DNA from: an uncultured Clostridia bacterium
GTDB taxonomy: Bacteria > Bacillota > Clostridia > Oscillospirales > Ruminococcaceae
Reading direction: 5' to 3'
Assembly: GCA_947624375.1 (NCBI GenBank)
Contig: CANQKD010000009.1
Coordinates: forward strand, 1-64,000
Length of the DNA: 64,000 nucleotides
Part shown: one piece after another, positions 1-8,128 of the stretch
Position numbering within the stretch: position 1 is the first letter of the stretch
How the letters are laid out: each line of letters begins with the position of its first letter
Program-made: the position numbers and the translations under genes
The notes under the pieces: model-generated
What the model saw: the letters and a program-made list of their open reading frames with translations, nothing else
Database searches by the model: none
What the model was told of the DNA's origin: nothing

Positions 1-97
1 CAAAGCTTTGACTTAATTTCAGGGTTCCTTTTCCTTTTTGGATCTTTCGATTGTTCAATTTTCAAGGTGCTTTGTGCTTCCCCCTTTTTGAGGTCAG
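1..97 (-). other. Leader of an rRNA operon running off the left edge
   Basis: Read leftwards, the transcribed region downstream of two strong promoters contains CACCTTGAAAATTGAACAA (minus strand, about 77-59). This kind of sequence is known from rRNA leaders and 16S-23S spacers of clostridia. The rRNA gene would lie left of base 1. No rRNA body is visible. A 16S leader is more likely than a 16S-23S spacer, because the promoters lie immediately upstream and no 16S sits to the right. Confidence 0.65.
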
Positions 98-104
98 CTT
101 TATT

Positions 105-133
105 ATTATACCACGCCGCAGCTCGCTTGTCAA
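105..133 (-). promoter_or_regulatory. rRNA promoter P2 (proximal)
   Basis: On the minus strand TTGACA (133-128), a 17-base spacer and TATAAT (110-105) match the sigma-A consensus perfectly. An A/T-rich tract of A and T runs at 134-176 directly upstream resembles an UP element. Confidence 0.85.
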
Positions 134-210
134 GGGGTTTTTGAAAACTTTTTCAAAAATTTTTCAAAAAATTTTAAGCCGAGACATCTGTTTACCACGG
201 CAACGTTATT

Positions 211-239
211 ATTCTATCACTCAAAGTACGAAATGTCAA
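211..239 (-). promoter_or_regulatory. rRNA promoter P1 (distal)
   Basis: TTGACA (239-234), 17 bases and TAGAAT (216-211) on the minus strand, about 105 bp upstream of P2. Tandem strong promoters are typical of rRNA operons. Confidence 0.75.
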
Positions 240-359
240 TAGCAAAACGCAAAAATAATCAAATTTTCAGATATTAACAACAACGGCGCCACAAGTTAAG
301 GAAAAAATATGCACAATGCACATCACTGAAAAGATACATAAAAAATAAATGCCTCGGCG

Positions 360-388
360 GTATATAACGGCAAAAATGCGGCATAATA
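360..388 (+). promoter_or_regulatory. Sigma-G/F-like promoter of sleB
   Basis: GTATA (360-364), a 17-base spacer and CATAATA (382-388) fit the forespore sigma-G consensus (GHATR, then CATNHTA). It ends 30 bp before the sleB start. In Bacillus sleB is sigma-G dependent, so the match agrees with the gene. No vegetative promoter is evident here. Confidence 0.5.
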
Positions 389-418
389 ATCGGGAAAACA
401 CTTTAAGGGAGGAGCATC

Positions 419-1102
419 ATGAACAAAACAAAAGAGCGAATACTGTCATTCACGCTGATACTTTCGGGACTCATAGTTATCTTCACGCTGCTTTACATTC
501 TGTCGTCGCACAGCATTTCAACGCAGACGATATCGCAGGTAGGCTCGCGCGGGAAGGAAGTTGAGGCGATACAACAATTTTTGAAAGACTGGGGGCTTTA
601 CAATGGTGATATTACAGGTTACTACGGATCGGAGACGCAGGCGGCAGTGAAGAAATTTCAAAAGCTTAAAGGCATAAGCCAGACGGGCACAGCAGGACCG
701 CAGACACTGAAAGCCATGGGCATTTCGATAGGAACGATACCTGCGGCGACAGACTCAAACGTATATCTGCTGGCGAGGATAATTTCGGCAGAGGCGCGCG
801 GCGAGCCATACGAGGGGCAGGTCGCGGTGGGAGCTGTGATACTCAATCGCATAGAGCACCCGTCGTTCCCTGACACGCTGTCGGGGGTCATCTACCAGAA
901 CGGAGCATTCACAGCCATTGTTGACGGTCAGTTCAATCAGCCTATATCTTCGACTGCGTACAATGCGGCAAGAGATGCGCTCAACGGTTGGGACCCATCG
1001 GGCGGCGCGATATACTATTATAATGCGAGAAAGACCAGCAACTCATTCATTCACAGCAGACCGATCATTAAGGTGATAGGAAATCACAGGTTCTGCTCAT
1101 AA
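419..1102 (+). CDS. sleB: Spore cortex-lytic enzyme SleB
   Basis: A lytic transglycosylase-type hydrolase that cleaves cortex peptidoglycan at germination. The 227-residue protein has an N-terminal membrane/signal segment (about 9-30), a peptidoglycan-binding domain (about 41-101) and a C-terminal SleB/CwlJ hydrolase domain (about 115-227). The conserved catalytic Glu lies in ISAEARGEP (E125). The ATG follows AAGGGAGGAG at 407-416. An out-of-frame ATG at 349 has no ribosome site. It is a single-gene unit with a sigma-G-like promoter and a terminator at 1108-1135. The domain order matches the family. Its presence implies a spore-forming ancestry, though not proof of sporulation. Confidence 0.9.
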   Translation: MNKTKERILSFTLILSGLIVIFTLLYILSSHSISTQTISQVGSRGKEVEAIQQFLKDWGLYNGDITGYYGSETQAAVKKFQKLKGISQTGTAGPQTLKAMGISIGTIPAATDSNVYLLARIISAEARGEPYEGQVAVGAVILNRIEHPSFPDTLSGVIYQNGAFTAIVDGQFNQPISSTAYNAARDALNGWDPSGGAIYYYNARKTSNSFIHSRPIIKVIGNHRFCS

Positions 1103-1107
1103 AAATG

Positions 1108-1136
1108 CGGTCGGGAGGTAAACTTCCGACCGTTTT
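1108..1136. terminator. Bidirectional terminator between sleB and the glucosaminidase gene
   Basis: CGGTCGGGAG (1108-1117) pairs with CTTCCGACCG (1123-1132) around a short loop. TTTT follows on the plus strand and an A-run precedes it, so it can serve both convergent genes. Confidence 0.7.
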
Positions 1137-1148
1137 ACATACTATTTA

Positions 1149-2963
1149 CTAGTGCACTTTTGATATAGTGCCTGCGGTATACTGCAAAATTTTCAGAGCA
1201 TCATCAACATCTGCAATGCCGTCACCGGTGACATCAGCTGCCGAGATCTGAGTCTGGGTAAGTTTCAGGCTTCCCGCGGCATACTGCAAGATAAGCAGGC
1301 TGTCGTCGGTATCGATAAAACCGTCGTCGTTGACATCTCCGTATGTAAATTTGGCGGCGCTGCCTTTTCGTTTGATATTTATAACATAATTACGCACTGC
1401 GCCTGACGGGGCTTTTACAGCGACTTTAACGGCGTTATCCCCTGTTTTCAGACTTACCTTGCCGGTGCCGCTGACAGTTGCTTTTGAAGACTTAGCCGCA
1501 GCCGAAATGTTTACAGAAGAAACATTTGCAGCGACAGTAAGCGAATAAGTTTGTGTATACATATTAAATGTAGGCGATATTGAGTATCCCTTTACCGAAA
1601 GCGATGAAAGGAAATTATTGTTGCTGCCGTTTGACGTTGGCTTCACGCAGGCTTGCTCCGGCATATTCTTATACACCGGTATAGTGAACACGAGCGCTGA
1701 TGAAAGAATACGGTCATTGTATGCACGCTTCATTGATGCTGCCTCAGACGCGGCTGCCTGGATGTTTGTCATATACTGGTGGGCGAAATAGCCGTTGCCG
1801 CCGTCTACCATATCAAATTTTTGCAGGTAGAGGGTATCCTGCCCCCTGTTTATATAGGAAGTGCCGATAAATTTTGAACCGCCGACTATTGCTTTATACT
1901 GATTTGTCCACGGCAGAGAATACGCAGAATTTGTTGTAGATGCATACTTTGCGCCCATTTGCCGTGCGGTAAGGGTAGATGTTGCATACGCTTGTATATT
2001 GAAGAAATTGAAATATCCGCTGTAGCCTGAAACAGTACCGAAAGCAAGCTCGGTGCCGCTCACGCCCATTTCCTGGCGTATGCGCGATGCGAGGTGGTAG
2101 GGGCTCACGCCTGTTTTTTTTGCTGCTTCCATTATTGTAGATGAATAAGTTTTTGTCGCTTTTGTATCGGGTGTGGTATAAGTGCCTTTCATGAAGGTGT
2201 CCGCGAGGATATCTTTCACGCCCTGCTCGGTATGCACATTTTCATCATACGAAAGCTGCTCGAACATAAACACATATGTATCATCAAGGAAGTTGCGCGG
2301 ATCCATATAATAGGCGATTATCTGCTCGGACGCCGCTACCCAGCTCTGACCGTCAAGTCCGTACCAACTGCCGCTGCTCCAGTTATACGCACCTTTCTCC
2401 AATGATTTCCACGAAGCGGGGTTATCCGTATATACAAGACTTACGCCGAGCTGGGATTCCGCTTTAAGCGCGGTATTCCAGTCAACGCCGAGGTCTTGCG
2501 CTTTGAACACCCATTGGGGGTGAGCTTTATGTATCTGCCTGAGCTTTGCTTTATAGCTTTCGGGAAAGCCCTGCGAGGTGAGATATTTTTCAAAGTCACC
2601 GTCGGGTGTATAAGATGTATCTGCGGCAGGCTGTGCTTTTACCTCGACATACTCCGCCGAGACATAGCCGGTTTTACCGCCGTAGTTTATTTTATACCAC
2701 AGACCGCCATAGGCATCGTTTGCATTGCCTGTTATAGTCAGCACATCGCCCTCATAAACATAGCCTATTGTAGAATATGTAGTGCCTGCATTGCTGCGGA
2801 CACGAAGCGAATCTGCGGTGACCGTTCCTGTTTGCGAAGCGGCACTGGCGGTATACACGGAAAAATTGCCAGCAAAAAGAGCGCTATACGAAAATATCGC
2901 AACAGCGCTTACTAAAACAGCTATGGCTTTTAAAAGCATTTTTCTAAAAGCTGACATATGCAT
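1149..2963 (-). CDS. Secreted glucosaminidase with SH3, cadherin-like and dockerin domains
   Basis: A 604-residue cell-wall hydrolase. After a signal peptide (about 1-42) come a bacterial SH3 domain (about 45-108), an endo-beta-N-acetylglucosaminidase domain (about 125-440), a cadherin-like beta-sandwich (about 455-535) and a C-terminal type I dockerin (about 540-600). The dockerin has two Ca-binding repeats, GDVNDDGFIDTDD and ADVTGDGIADVDD, each followed by an LQY helix. It should cut the glycan backbone of peptidoglycan and dock on a cohesin. A cohesin gene starts 493 bp away on the other strand. The start is the first of two close ATGs because AAGGTG lies 7 bases upstream of it. Family is clear, partner is inferred. 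Confidence 0.88.
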   Translation of the reverse strand: MHMSAFRKMLLKAIAVLVSAVAIFSYSALFAGNFSVYTASAASQTGTVTADSLRVRSNAGTTYSTIGYVYEGDVLTITGNANDAYGGLWYKINYGGKTGYVSAEYVEVKAQPAADTSYTPDGDFEKYLTSQGFPESYKAKLRQIHKAHPQWVFKAQDLGVDWNTALKAESQLGVSLVYTDNPASWKSLEKGAYNWSSGSWYGLDGQSWVAASEQIIAYYMDPRNFLDDTYVFMFEQLSYDENVHTEQGVKDILADTFMKGTYTTPDTKATKTYSSTIMEAAKKTGVSPYHLASRIRQEMGVSGTELAFGTVSGYSGYFNFFNIQAYATSTLTARQMGAKYASTTNSAYSLPWTNQYKAIVGGSKFIGTSYINRGQDTLYLQKFDMVDGGNGYFAHQYMTNIQAAASEAASMKRAYNDRILSSALVFTIPVYKNMPEQACVKPTSNGSNNNFLSSLSVKGYSISPTFNMYTQTYSLTVAANVSSVNISAAAKSSKATVSGTGKVSLKTGDNAVKVAVKAPSGAVRNYVINIKRKGSAAKFTYGDVNDDGFIDTDDSLLILQYAAGSLKLTQTQISAADVTGDGIADVDDALKILQYTAGTISKVH

Positions 2964-3047
2964 CGTTATTCACCTTAAAGTTATTCTACGTCTCACTATG
3001 TGTCGCCCTGCAAAAAGCGGCACGGTTTTTCTATATATGTAACTTAT

Positions 3048-3076
3048 ATTATAAAACTGTTTTTTCTGCTTGTCAA
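3048..3076 (-). promoter_or_regulatory. Promoter of the dockerin-glucosaminidase gene
   Basis: Minus strand TTGACA (3076-3071), 17 bases, TATAAT (3053-3048). The 5' UTR is about 80 bases. The rest of the 492-bp divergent region (3077-3298) is AT-rich, and I see no further element in it. Confidence 0.8.
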
Positions 3077-3298
3077 GTGTATTTTTACGACTTTTCGGCA
3101 TTTTTTAATTCACAAAAAATTTACAATTTGGCTTTTCGGGGGATCTTAATATAAATTTAGTGGAGTCAAGTTTCTTTGAACGCTACATCTTGTGGAAAGG
3201 TATCTGAAAATGTTATGAAAAAATTTACAAAATATTTTTTATTGTGTTATATATATCTTTATAATAAGGTATAGAGGAAAAATATTGCTTTTTATCTA

Positions 3299-3328
3299 TT
3301 GACAATATGATAAAAAATATGTTATAAT
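3299..3328 (+). promoter_or_regulatory. Promoter of the cohesin gene
   Basis: TTGACA (3299-3304), an 18-base spacer and TATAAT (3323-3328). A 5' UTR of about 120 bases runs to the AAAGGAGG ribosome site at 3443-3450. Confidence 0.8.
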
Positions 3329-3455
3329 CTTTATACAAAACGATTTTTGTAGAAATATAAGATATACAGAGAGAAAAAAGAAAGACAAAAGAGAGATATC
3401 AGACAAGCGGACATAACTTTTTGCTTTGGCCGCGTGATATTTAAAGGAGGCAAAA

Positions 3456-5123
3456 ATGAAAATAAGTTTTAAGAAAGCTGTGATCTCGATAGGCACAGCC
3501 ATTGTCATGGTCACATCTGTTTTTGCCGGAACAGTTGTGGCAGCCACGACCAACGAAATAACCGTGCAGCCTTCGGCGTTTTCTGTAAATGCAGGCGAGG
3601 CGTTCGATGTTTCGGTAGGTTTCAAGGCAGGCGACAATGGCGCGGCGGGATTCCAGCTTAATTTGCATTATGACAGCGAAAAGCTGAACGTTTACGTACC
3701 AAATGAAGCCGAAATACAAGGCGGCAAATACAACTATCAGGTGCTGGGAAGCAGATTTCTGGTCACAACAAACTACAGCTACTCTGACGGAGTTGTAAGG
3801 ATAGTGGGCGTGAACGGCAGCGGCAACAACATCATAGTTGACACGCCGCTGAGCATAGTAACGTTCATTCCGAAAGAGGGTGCGAGCGGCAAGGCGGCTT
3901 TCTGGGTAGAAGTTGAAAAGCTCTCGGAAAGCAAGAAAAACGGCGAGTTTGTAAGTTCTTCATACTCAGCACCGAGCTCATCAAGCCCTGTATATGTAGA
4001 CCTTATAGCGCCTGCTGCAGAAACAACAACTACTACGACTACAACGACTACAACGACTACAACAACGCAGGCGACCACCACCCTTTCGACAACAACTACC
4101 ACCAATTCGACAACAACGGCTGAGGTAACTACAACGCCGCAGCCTGAAACTACTACCCCTGCCCCGACGACTACCGAGGCAGTGACGGCTACAGAAGACA
4201 CAGAAACTACGACATCTGAAGCAACTACCACAACACCGCAGGAAACGCAGGAGACGACTTCGCAGACTACCGAAAATACGACCTTGGCAACTACAACACC
4301 CGAAGTAACTACCGCGCCGGAAACATCGCCGGAAGTTTCTGAAAGTGATATGAGCACTGAAGCGACTGATACGCCCGAAGTTACAGATACGCCGGACGTT
4401 ACGACTGTTGAAGACTCTGAGATGCCGGCTGTCACCGAAAGTGATGACAATACTCAGCAAAGCGGCAATGTGAATGTTACAAATGACGGTGATGCGGTAA
4501 TAATTGAAGATGAAGCGCCGCTTTATCAATACTCGCAGGGTGCGAATGAATACAATGAAGAGGAAGTTGAGCCTTACTGTGTTGATCTGAAAGATTACAT
4601 AGAAGACTTTGACAAACCCATGGACATTAAAGTTTCTGTAGAATCTGACGGATTTGCAAACGGTTCGATAAGCATGAACGATCCTGACGGCAACTGGGTC
4701 AAGTATTATCAGGACACGCAGGCAAACGTATGGGAAGCTAAGAATGTAAGCCTTGACAGAAATGATGCTCTGGTATTCGTACAGCTGTTTTACTTGCAGG
4801 AAAATTCGAGCTTTGCTATCAGCAAGATAGAGATAACCCCGAGCAAGGCAGAGCCGCAGACAGATACAGAGGAGATAAAAGACGGCGCTGAAAACAGTGG
4901 TACAGGAAATGTTGAGACCATAGAACAGGCAGATCCCGAAAAGATAGAAGAAATAGTAAGCGAAATGCCCGATAACGACAAGAACCCGAATACTTCGGAC
5001 TCTTTCAAGAGCGTGATGGCTATATCGCTTGTAATACTTGAAGTAACGGCTATGGCAGCGGTGCTGTTCTTTACGGGTCGCAAAAAGGTGATCGAAGAAC
5101 CCGATGAAAATGCGGCAGAATAA
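3456..5123 (+). CDS. Cell-surface cohesin protein (single-cohesin anchoring scaffoldin)
   Basis: A 555-residue surface protein. It has a signal peptide (about 1-31), a cohesin-like domain (about 34-180), a very Thr-rich linker starting near 188, an acidic stretch, and a second folded beta-type domain (about 365-465) that may bind carbohydrate. The C-terminus has NPNTSD near 510, a hydrophobic helix and GRKK, which resembles a sortase-type anchor although it is not LPXTG. It could hold dockerin proteins, such as the adjacent glucosaminidase, on the cell surface. The cohesin call rests on fold-like sequence patterns, so a related cohesin-type module is possible. Start chosen by AAAGGAGG 6 bases upstream. 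Confidence 0.72.
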   Translation: MKISFKKAVISIGTAIVMVTSVFAGTVVAATTNEITVQPSAFSVNAGEAFDVSVGFKAGDNGAAGFQLNLHYDSEKLNVYVPNEAEIQGGKYNYQVLGSRFLVTTNYSYSDGVVRIVGVNGSGNNIIVDTPLSIVTFIPKEGASGKAAFWVEVEKLSESKKNGEFVSSSYSAPSSSSPVYVDLIAPAAETTTTTTTTTTTTTTTQATTTLSTTTTTNSTTTAEVTTTPQPETTTPAPTTTEAVTATEDTETTTSEATTTTPQETQETTSQTTENTTLATTTPEVTTAPETSPEVSESDMSTEATDTPEVTDTPDVTTVEDSEMPAVTESDDNTQQSGNVNVTNDGDAVIIEDEAPLYQYSQGANEYNEEEVEPYCVDLKDYIEDFDKPMDIKVSVESDGFANGSISMNDPDGNWVKYYQDTQANVWEAKNVSLDRNDALVFVQLFYLQENSSFAISKIEITPSKAEPQTDTEEIKDGAENSGTGNVETIEQADPEKIEEIVSEMPDNDKNPNTSDSFKSVMAISLVILEVTAMAAVLFFTGRKKVIEEPDENAAE

Positions 5124-5193
5124 AACAAAATACCGAGTAATTGCAGTGCGGCGAACGTGCTGCAATTATTTTTCAAAGCAGGAGGTGCGCAAT

Positions 5194-5844
5194 ATGCAGG
5201 ACATTGCAAAGACAAATTTTCAGATAGAAATGGAGAAGCTGATAGCTGCTTTGGGCGATCGCCGCCCTACCCTGCTGCTGCACGCCTGTTGTGCGCCGTG
5301 TTCTTCATACGTACTTGAAAGCATTGCGAAATATTTTAATATTACGATGTTTTTTTATGACCCGAACATCACCCCGGCGGAGGAGTACGAAAAGAGATAC
5401 TCTGAGCTTAAAAGGCTTTTGCGTGAAGCGCCGTTTGCAAGCGGTATAAAGATAATGGAGAGCGAATATGAGCCCGAAAAATTTTTTGAGATAGCCAAAG
5501 GTCTGGAGGACGTTCCCGAGGGCGGAGAGAGGTGCTTTAAGTGCTACAGGCTGCGGCTTGAAAGAACTGCGCAGGCTGCAAAAGAGCACGGGTTTGATTA
5601 CTTTGCGACGACGCTTTCTATCTCTCCGTACAAGTCATCAGCAAAGCTAGCGGAGATATCTCTCGCGCTGCAAAGTGAGTACGGCGTAAACTGGCTGCCG
5701 AGCGATTTCAAAAAGCGCGGCGGTTACAAGCGCTCTATTGAGCTATCAAAAGAATACGGGCTGTACCGACAAGATTACTGCGGCTGCGTGTACTCTCAGG
5801 CACAGAGGGCGGCAAAGCTGGCGGATAAAGGTAAGTATATTTAA
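5194..5844 (+). CDS. queH: Epoxyqueuosine reductase QueH
   Basis: Reduces epoxyqueuosine to queuosine in tRNA, the non-B12 alternative to QueG. The 216-residue protein shows the family cysteines: ACCAPCS near the N-terminus, then ERCFKCYRLR, and DYCGCVYS near the C-terminus, which are iron-sulfur and catalytic ligands in QueH. YDPNITP and the STTLSISPYK-type region are also typical. The ATG at 5194 follows AGGAGG (5180-5185). An upstream in-frame ATG overlaps the previous gene and has no ribosome site. It lies 70 bp after the cohesin gene, with no evident functional link. Confidence 0.9.
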   Translation: MQDIAKTNFQIEMEKLIAALGDRRPTLLLHACCAPCSSYVLESIAKYFNITMFFYDPNITPAEEYEKRYSELKRLLREAPFASGIKIMESEYEPEKFFEIAKGLEDVPEGGERCFKCYRLRLERTAQAAKEHGFDYFATTLSISPYKSSAKLAEISLALQSEYGVNWLPSDFKKRGGYKRSIELSKEYGLYRQDYCGCVYSQAQRAAKLADKGKYI

Positions 5845-5846
5845 GT

Positions 5847-6142
5847 TAAATCAGAATTTTGTCCGCTATACCTACCTTGCTATTGGGGGAGACCCTTTTG
5901 GAAAAGGGTCTTCCCCCAAGCCCCCTCACTAAAACTTCTATATTTTTGGCGAGGGGTAATTATACTGTATATTATGCGTAGAATTTACGGTCTATAGCAG
6001 ATAAAAAAATGAATTACTCCTCGCCAAAAACAATGGAAAAGTCTTTGGAAGAGGGGGAATAAGCCTTTCGCAGTTGCGAAGCAACTGTGAGAAAGAGTTT
6101 TCCCCAAAAGAAAAACAGGTACAGCGAATAAATTCTGATTTA
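5847..6142. repeat. 296-bp palindromic MITE-like element
   Basis: The ends are inverted repeats: TAAATCAGAATTT at 5847-5859 and its exact complement at 6130-6142. Imperfect pairing continues inwards through CGCT-TACCT. Inside is a second inverted pair (about 5943-5961 with 6011-6029, 18 of 19 bases) around a TTTTTGGCGAGG core. The element holds no gene. Its length, terminal repeats and position between genes fit a miniature inverted-repeat or palindromic element. No clear target duplication is seen. Confidence 0.6.
5885..5917. terminator. Strong hairpin after queH
   Basis: GGGGGAGACCCTTTT (5885-5899) pairs with AAAAGGGTCTTCCCCC (5902-5917) with one bulged T. It has no classic T-tract, so it may be part of the palindromic element and act as a terminator only by its stability. 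Confidence 0.45.
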
Positions 6143-6183
6143 TATCATTAAACTTTGTATAAGTTAGATACATATAATATAAG

Positions 6184-6208
6184 ACTCCCGCATTATAGGG
6201 AGTTTTTT
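6184..6208 (+). terminator. Intrinsic terminator upstream of the HipA-like gene
   Basis: ACTCCC (6184-6189), an 8-base loop, GGGAGT (6198-6203) and a T-run to 6208. Confidence 0.65.
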
Positions 6209-6235
6209 AATATCAGACGATACTTAAAGTATTAC

Positions 6236-6264
6236 TTGACAATATACAAACAAAGTGCTATAAT
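6236..6264 (+). promoter_or_regulatory. Promoter of the HipA-like operon
   Basis: TTGACA (6236-6241), exactly 17 bases and TATAAT (6259-6264). This perfect consensus is 42 bp before the chosen start. Confidence 0.85.
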
Positions 6265-6305
6265 ATAAGCATACACAAAAGTTACACAGATTTGAGGTGC
6301 ATACA

Positions 6306-7244
6306 ATGAAAACGGAAATTATTGACTTGGAGCATTGCCCTTTAAGCGAGCGTCACGGCACATATGGCGGCAAAAACGGCTGCAAAGAGGGTATAAATAT
6401 AGATGGGGAATACTGGCTTGTCAAGTACCCTAAGACCCACACGGACGGAGAACAGAAATTTTACACCGCTTCCCCTCTCTCGGAATATATCGGCAGTCAT
6501 ATATATAAGATACTGGGAATTGATGCTCAGGAAACAGCGCTTGGCATAAGGAACGGAAAACTTGTTGTTGCCTGCAAGGATTTTTGCGCGAAAGAAGGCG
6601 CTCTGCGTGAATTTCGCAAGCTAAAAAATGCTTACGGTCCGATGCTTTCAATGGCACTGGAAGAACATATTTATTCGCGCAGCGAGAAGCAATTTATACC
6701 CCTTGAAACTATGATGATACATTTTAAGTACAACCCGGTGCTGCGGCTTGTGCCTGATATTCAGCAGCGTTTCTGGGAGCAGTTCATTGTTGATATGCTG
6801 ATCGGAAACAACGACAGAAACGGTGGCAGCTGGGGCGTTTTATATGAGGGTGGGAAATACCGTCCTGCCCCGGTGTATGGCAACAGTGCGGCTTTTGGGG
6901 GCAGCGTGCCAGACAGCAAACTTGCAGAATATCTTGACGATGAAGACATGATGCTGCAAAGTTTATCCTCGATCTACACACACAAGGGGCGCAGAATTTA
7001 CGGCAAAGACATGGTAAATATTACTGATGAATGTTATCTCAGAACAGCCGCGGACATTATTCCCAGAATAGACAGCAAGATGGGTGAAATACGCGATCTT
7101 ATAAACGGCATACCCGAAAGTTGCGGCGGCTTAGTTGTTTGCTCGGATATCAGAAAACGGTTCTTTATAAGATCAATAGAGCTGATGTTTGAAAAATATC
7201 TTATGCCGGTTTACGAGTTTACAAGATCTATAAAAAAAGAGTGA
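6306..7244 (+). CDS. HipA-like kinase-fold protein
   Basis: 312 residues related to the C-terminal kinase part of HipA/CtkA proteins, without the HipA N-terminal subdomain. The catalytic-loop-like motif is FIVDMLIGNNDRNGGSWG, equivalent to HipA D-x-L-x-x-N-x-D-R. The following metal-binding segment, normally APVYDNG, reads APVYGNSAAFGG, so the expected Asp is Gly. This may weaken or abolish kinase activity. The ATG at 6306 has GAGGTG 7 bases upstream. The GTG at 6297 lies inside that ribosome site. It is followed at 4 bp by a small gene, so the pair resembles a toxin-antitoxin or kinase-partner unit. Substrate unknown. Confidence 0.65.
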   Translation: MKTEIIDLEHCPLSERHGTYGGKNGCKEGINIDGEYWLVKYPKTHTDGEQKFYTASPLSEYIGSHIYKILGIDAQETALGIRNGKLVVACKDFCAKEGALREFRKLKNAYGPMLSMALEEHIYSRSEKQFIPLETMMIHFKYNPVLRLVPDIQQRFWEQFIVDMLIGNNDRNGGSWGVLYEGGKYRPAPVYGNSAAFGGSVPDSKLAEYLDDEDMMLQSLSSIYTHKGRRIYGKDMVNITDECYLRTAADIIPRIDSKMGEIRDLINGIPESCGGLVVCSDIRKRFFIRSIELMFEKYLMPVYEFTRSIKKE

Positions 7245-7248
7245 TATT

Positions 7249-7482
7249 ATGGGAAAGGTATTTATAAGAAAAAAGTTTGATTTTACCGTGCCGCAGGAAG
7301 TCGAAAATGCAATATCAGAGCTTGAAAAGGCAGTTTTGACGGACTCGGCACACGAGGATATTTATCTTGATGAATTTAAGCTGAGTGTTCGCTCTGCTAC
7401 GGGCGGAGATAGCGGATTGACCGATGAACAGGCTGATGAGGTCTTGCGATATTACTACACAAGGCAATATCTGAGGGGCTAG
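7249..7482 (+). CDS. Small partner protein of the HipA-like kinase (hypothetical)
   Basis: 77 residues, mixed charge, no signal peptide or membrane segment. It begins KVFIRKKFDFTVP, has a helical middle (VENAISELEKAV) and a C-terminal helix with DEQADEVLRYYYTRQYL. The ATG is 4 bp after the kinase stop, so the two are surely co-transcribed. Tight coupling to a HipA-like gene suggests a partner or antitoxin, but no DNA-binding motif is visible. I do not recognise the family. Confidence 0.6.
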   Translation: MGKVFIRKKFDFTVPQEVENAISELEKAVLTDSAHEDIYLDEFKLSVRSATGGDSGLTDEQADEVLRYYYTRQYLRG

Positions 7483-7508
7483 CAGTGGAGAAATGAAAGG
7501 AGCTTTTT

Positions 7509-7793
7509 ATGAAACATTATCCGTTTATGTCAAGAAATGATGGTACAGAAATTACTTTTTCCGATGTTGAGGATACGGAGGAAGTAAAGGTATAATTTGA
7601 GCGGTGGTCACGTGAACACAATGATCTTGACTCGATGCAGATAACACTTCCGCACGGCAAAATGGAGAAGATAAAGGGCTTTTCACAAAAGAAAGCGGAG
7701 GAATACACTCAGTTTATCGGCAAGTATTATCCCCTGCTGAAAAAGTTTGCAAGGCAGGGCGGCATCGGGAATGGTTATACAGAAAACAAATAA
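7509..7793 (+). pseudogene. Small third gene of the HipA-like unit, broken by an in-frame stop
   Basis: An ATG at 7509 follows AAAGGAG (7496-7502). The frame reads 28 codons (MKHYPFMSRNDGTEITF...), meets TAA at 7593-7595, then stays open for 65 more codons (FERWSREHNDL...GNGYTENK) to 7793. Both halves read like real protein: EEVKV-stop-FERWS looks like a lost Tyr or other codon. Either a point mutation killed the gene, the base is a sequencing error, or only a 28-residue peptide is made. A Met at codon 43 could restart the second half but has no ribosome site. Confidence 0.6.
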
Positions 7794-8055
7794 AACGCTG
7801 GCATAAATCACAAAAAGCACCGTAAACCCAAAATAAGCCCAAATTTTTATAAAACAAAAAATAACCGTCATTTTTGAAGGAATCAGAGATGACGATTATT
7901 TATAATAAAATTTAGACAAATTATCAAGCAAAAGCAATCAATTAAATTTAGTGAATATTAAATAGGAAAAAGCCTTGCAGAGAGTTCTTCTGCACTAGGA
8001 CAACTGCAAAGCAGTAAGTCAAGTGTAGTGAATAATGAAAAGTGAATAACGAATA
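7794..8055. other. Gene-free flank of the insertion sequence
   Basis: No convincing gene. ATAACCGTCAT (about 7861) and ATGACGATTAT (about 7888) form an inverted repeat that may terminate the HipA-like unit. Near 8030-8055 a GTGAATA motif is repeated about every 14 bases, and its complement recurs right of the IS at about 9310-9346. Confidence 0.4.
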
Positions 8056-8128
8056 GTACGAAAGTTGTATAATAAAAGTGGACACACGAAACAGAGAATG
8101 ATATAATAAGAGTAAGGAGTGTGTCTTA

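Noticed and set aside
1..97. 16S-23S spacer at the left edge
   Set aside because: Two consensus promoters lie directly upstream and no 16S sequence lies to the right, so an operon leader fits better.
3779..4450. Long open frame on the minus strand rich in Val and Ser
   Set aside because: It is the antisense of the Thr-rich linker codons (ACA/ACT/ACG) of the cohesin gene. No ribosome site and no family resemblance.
3981..5165. A 394-codon minus-strand frame rich in Arg and Cys
   Set aside because: Antisense of the cohesin gene. Composition follows from the sense codons and no start signal is present.
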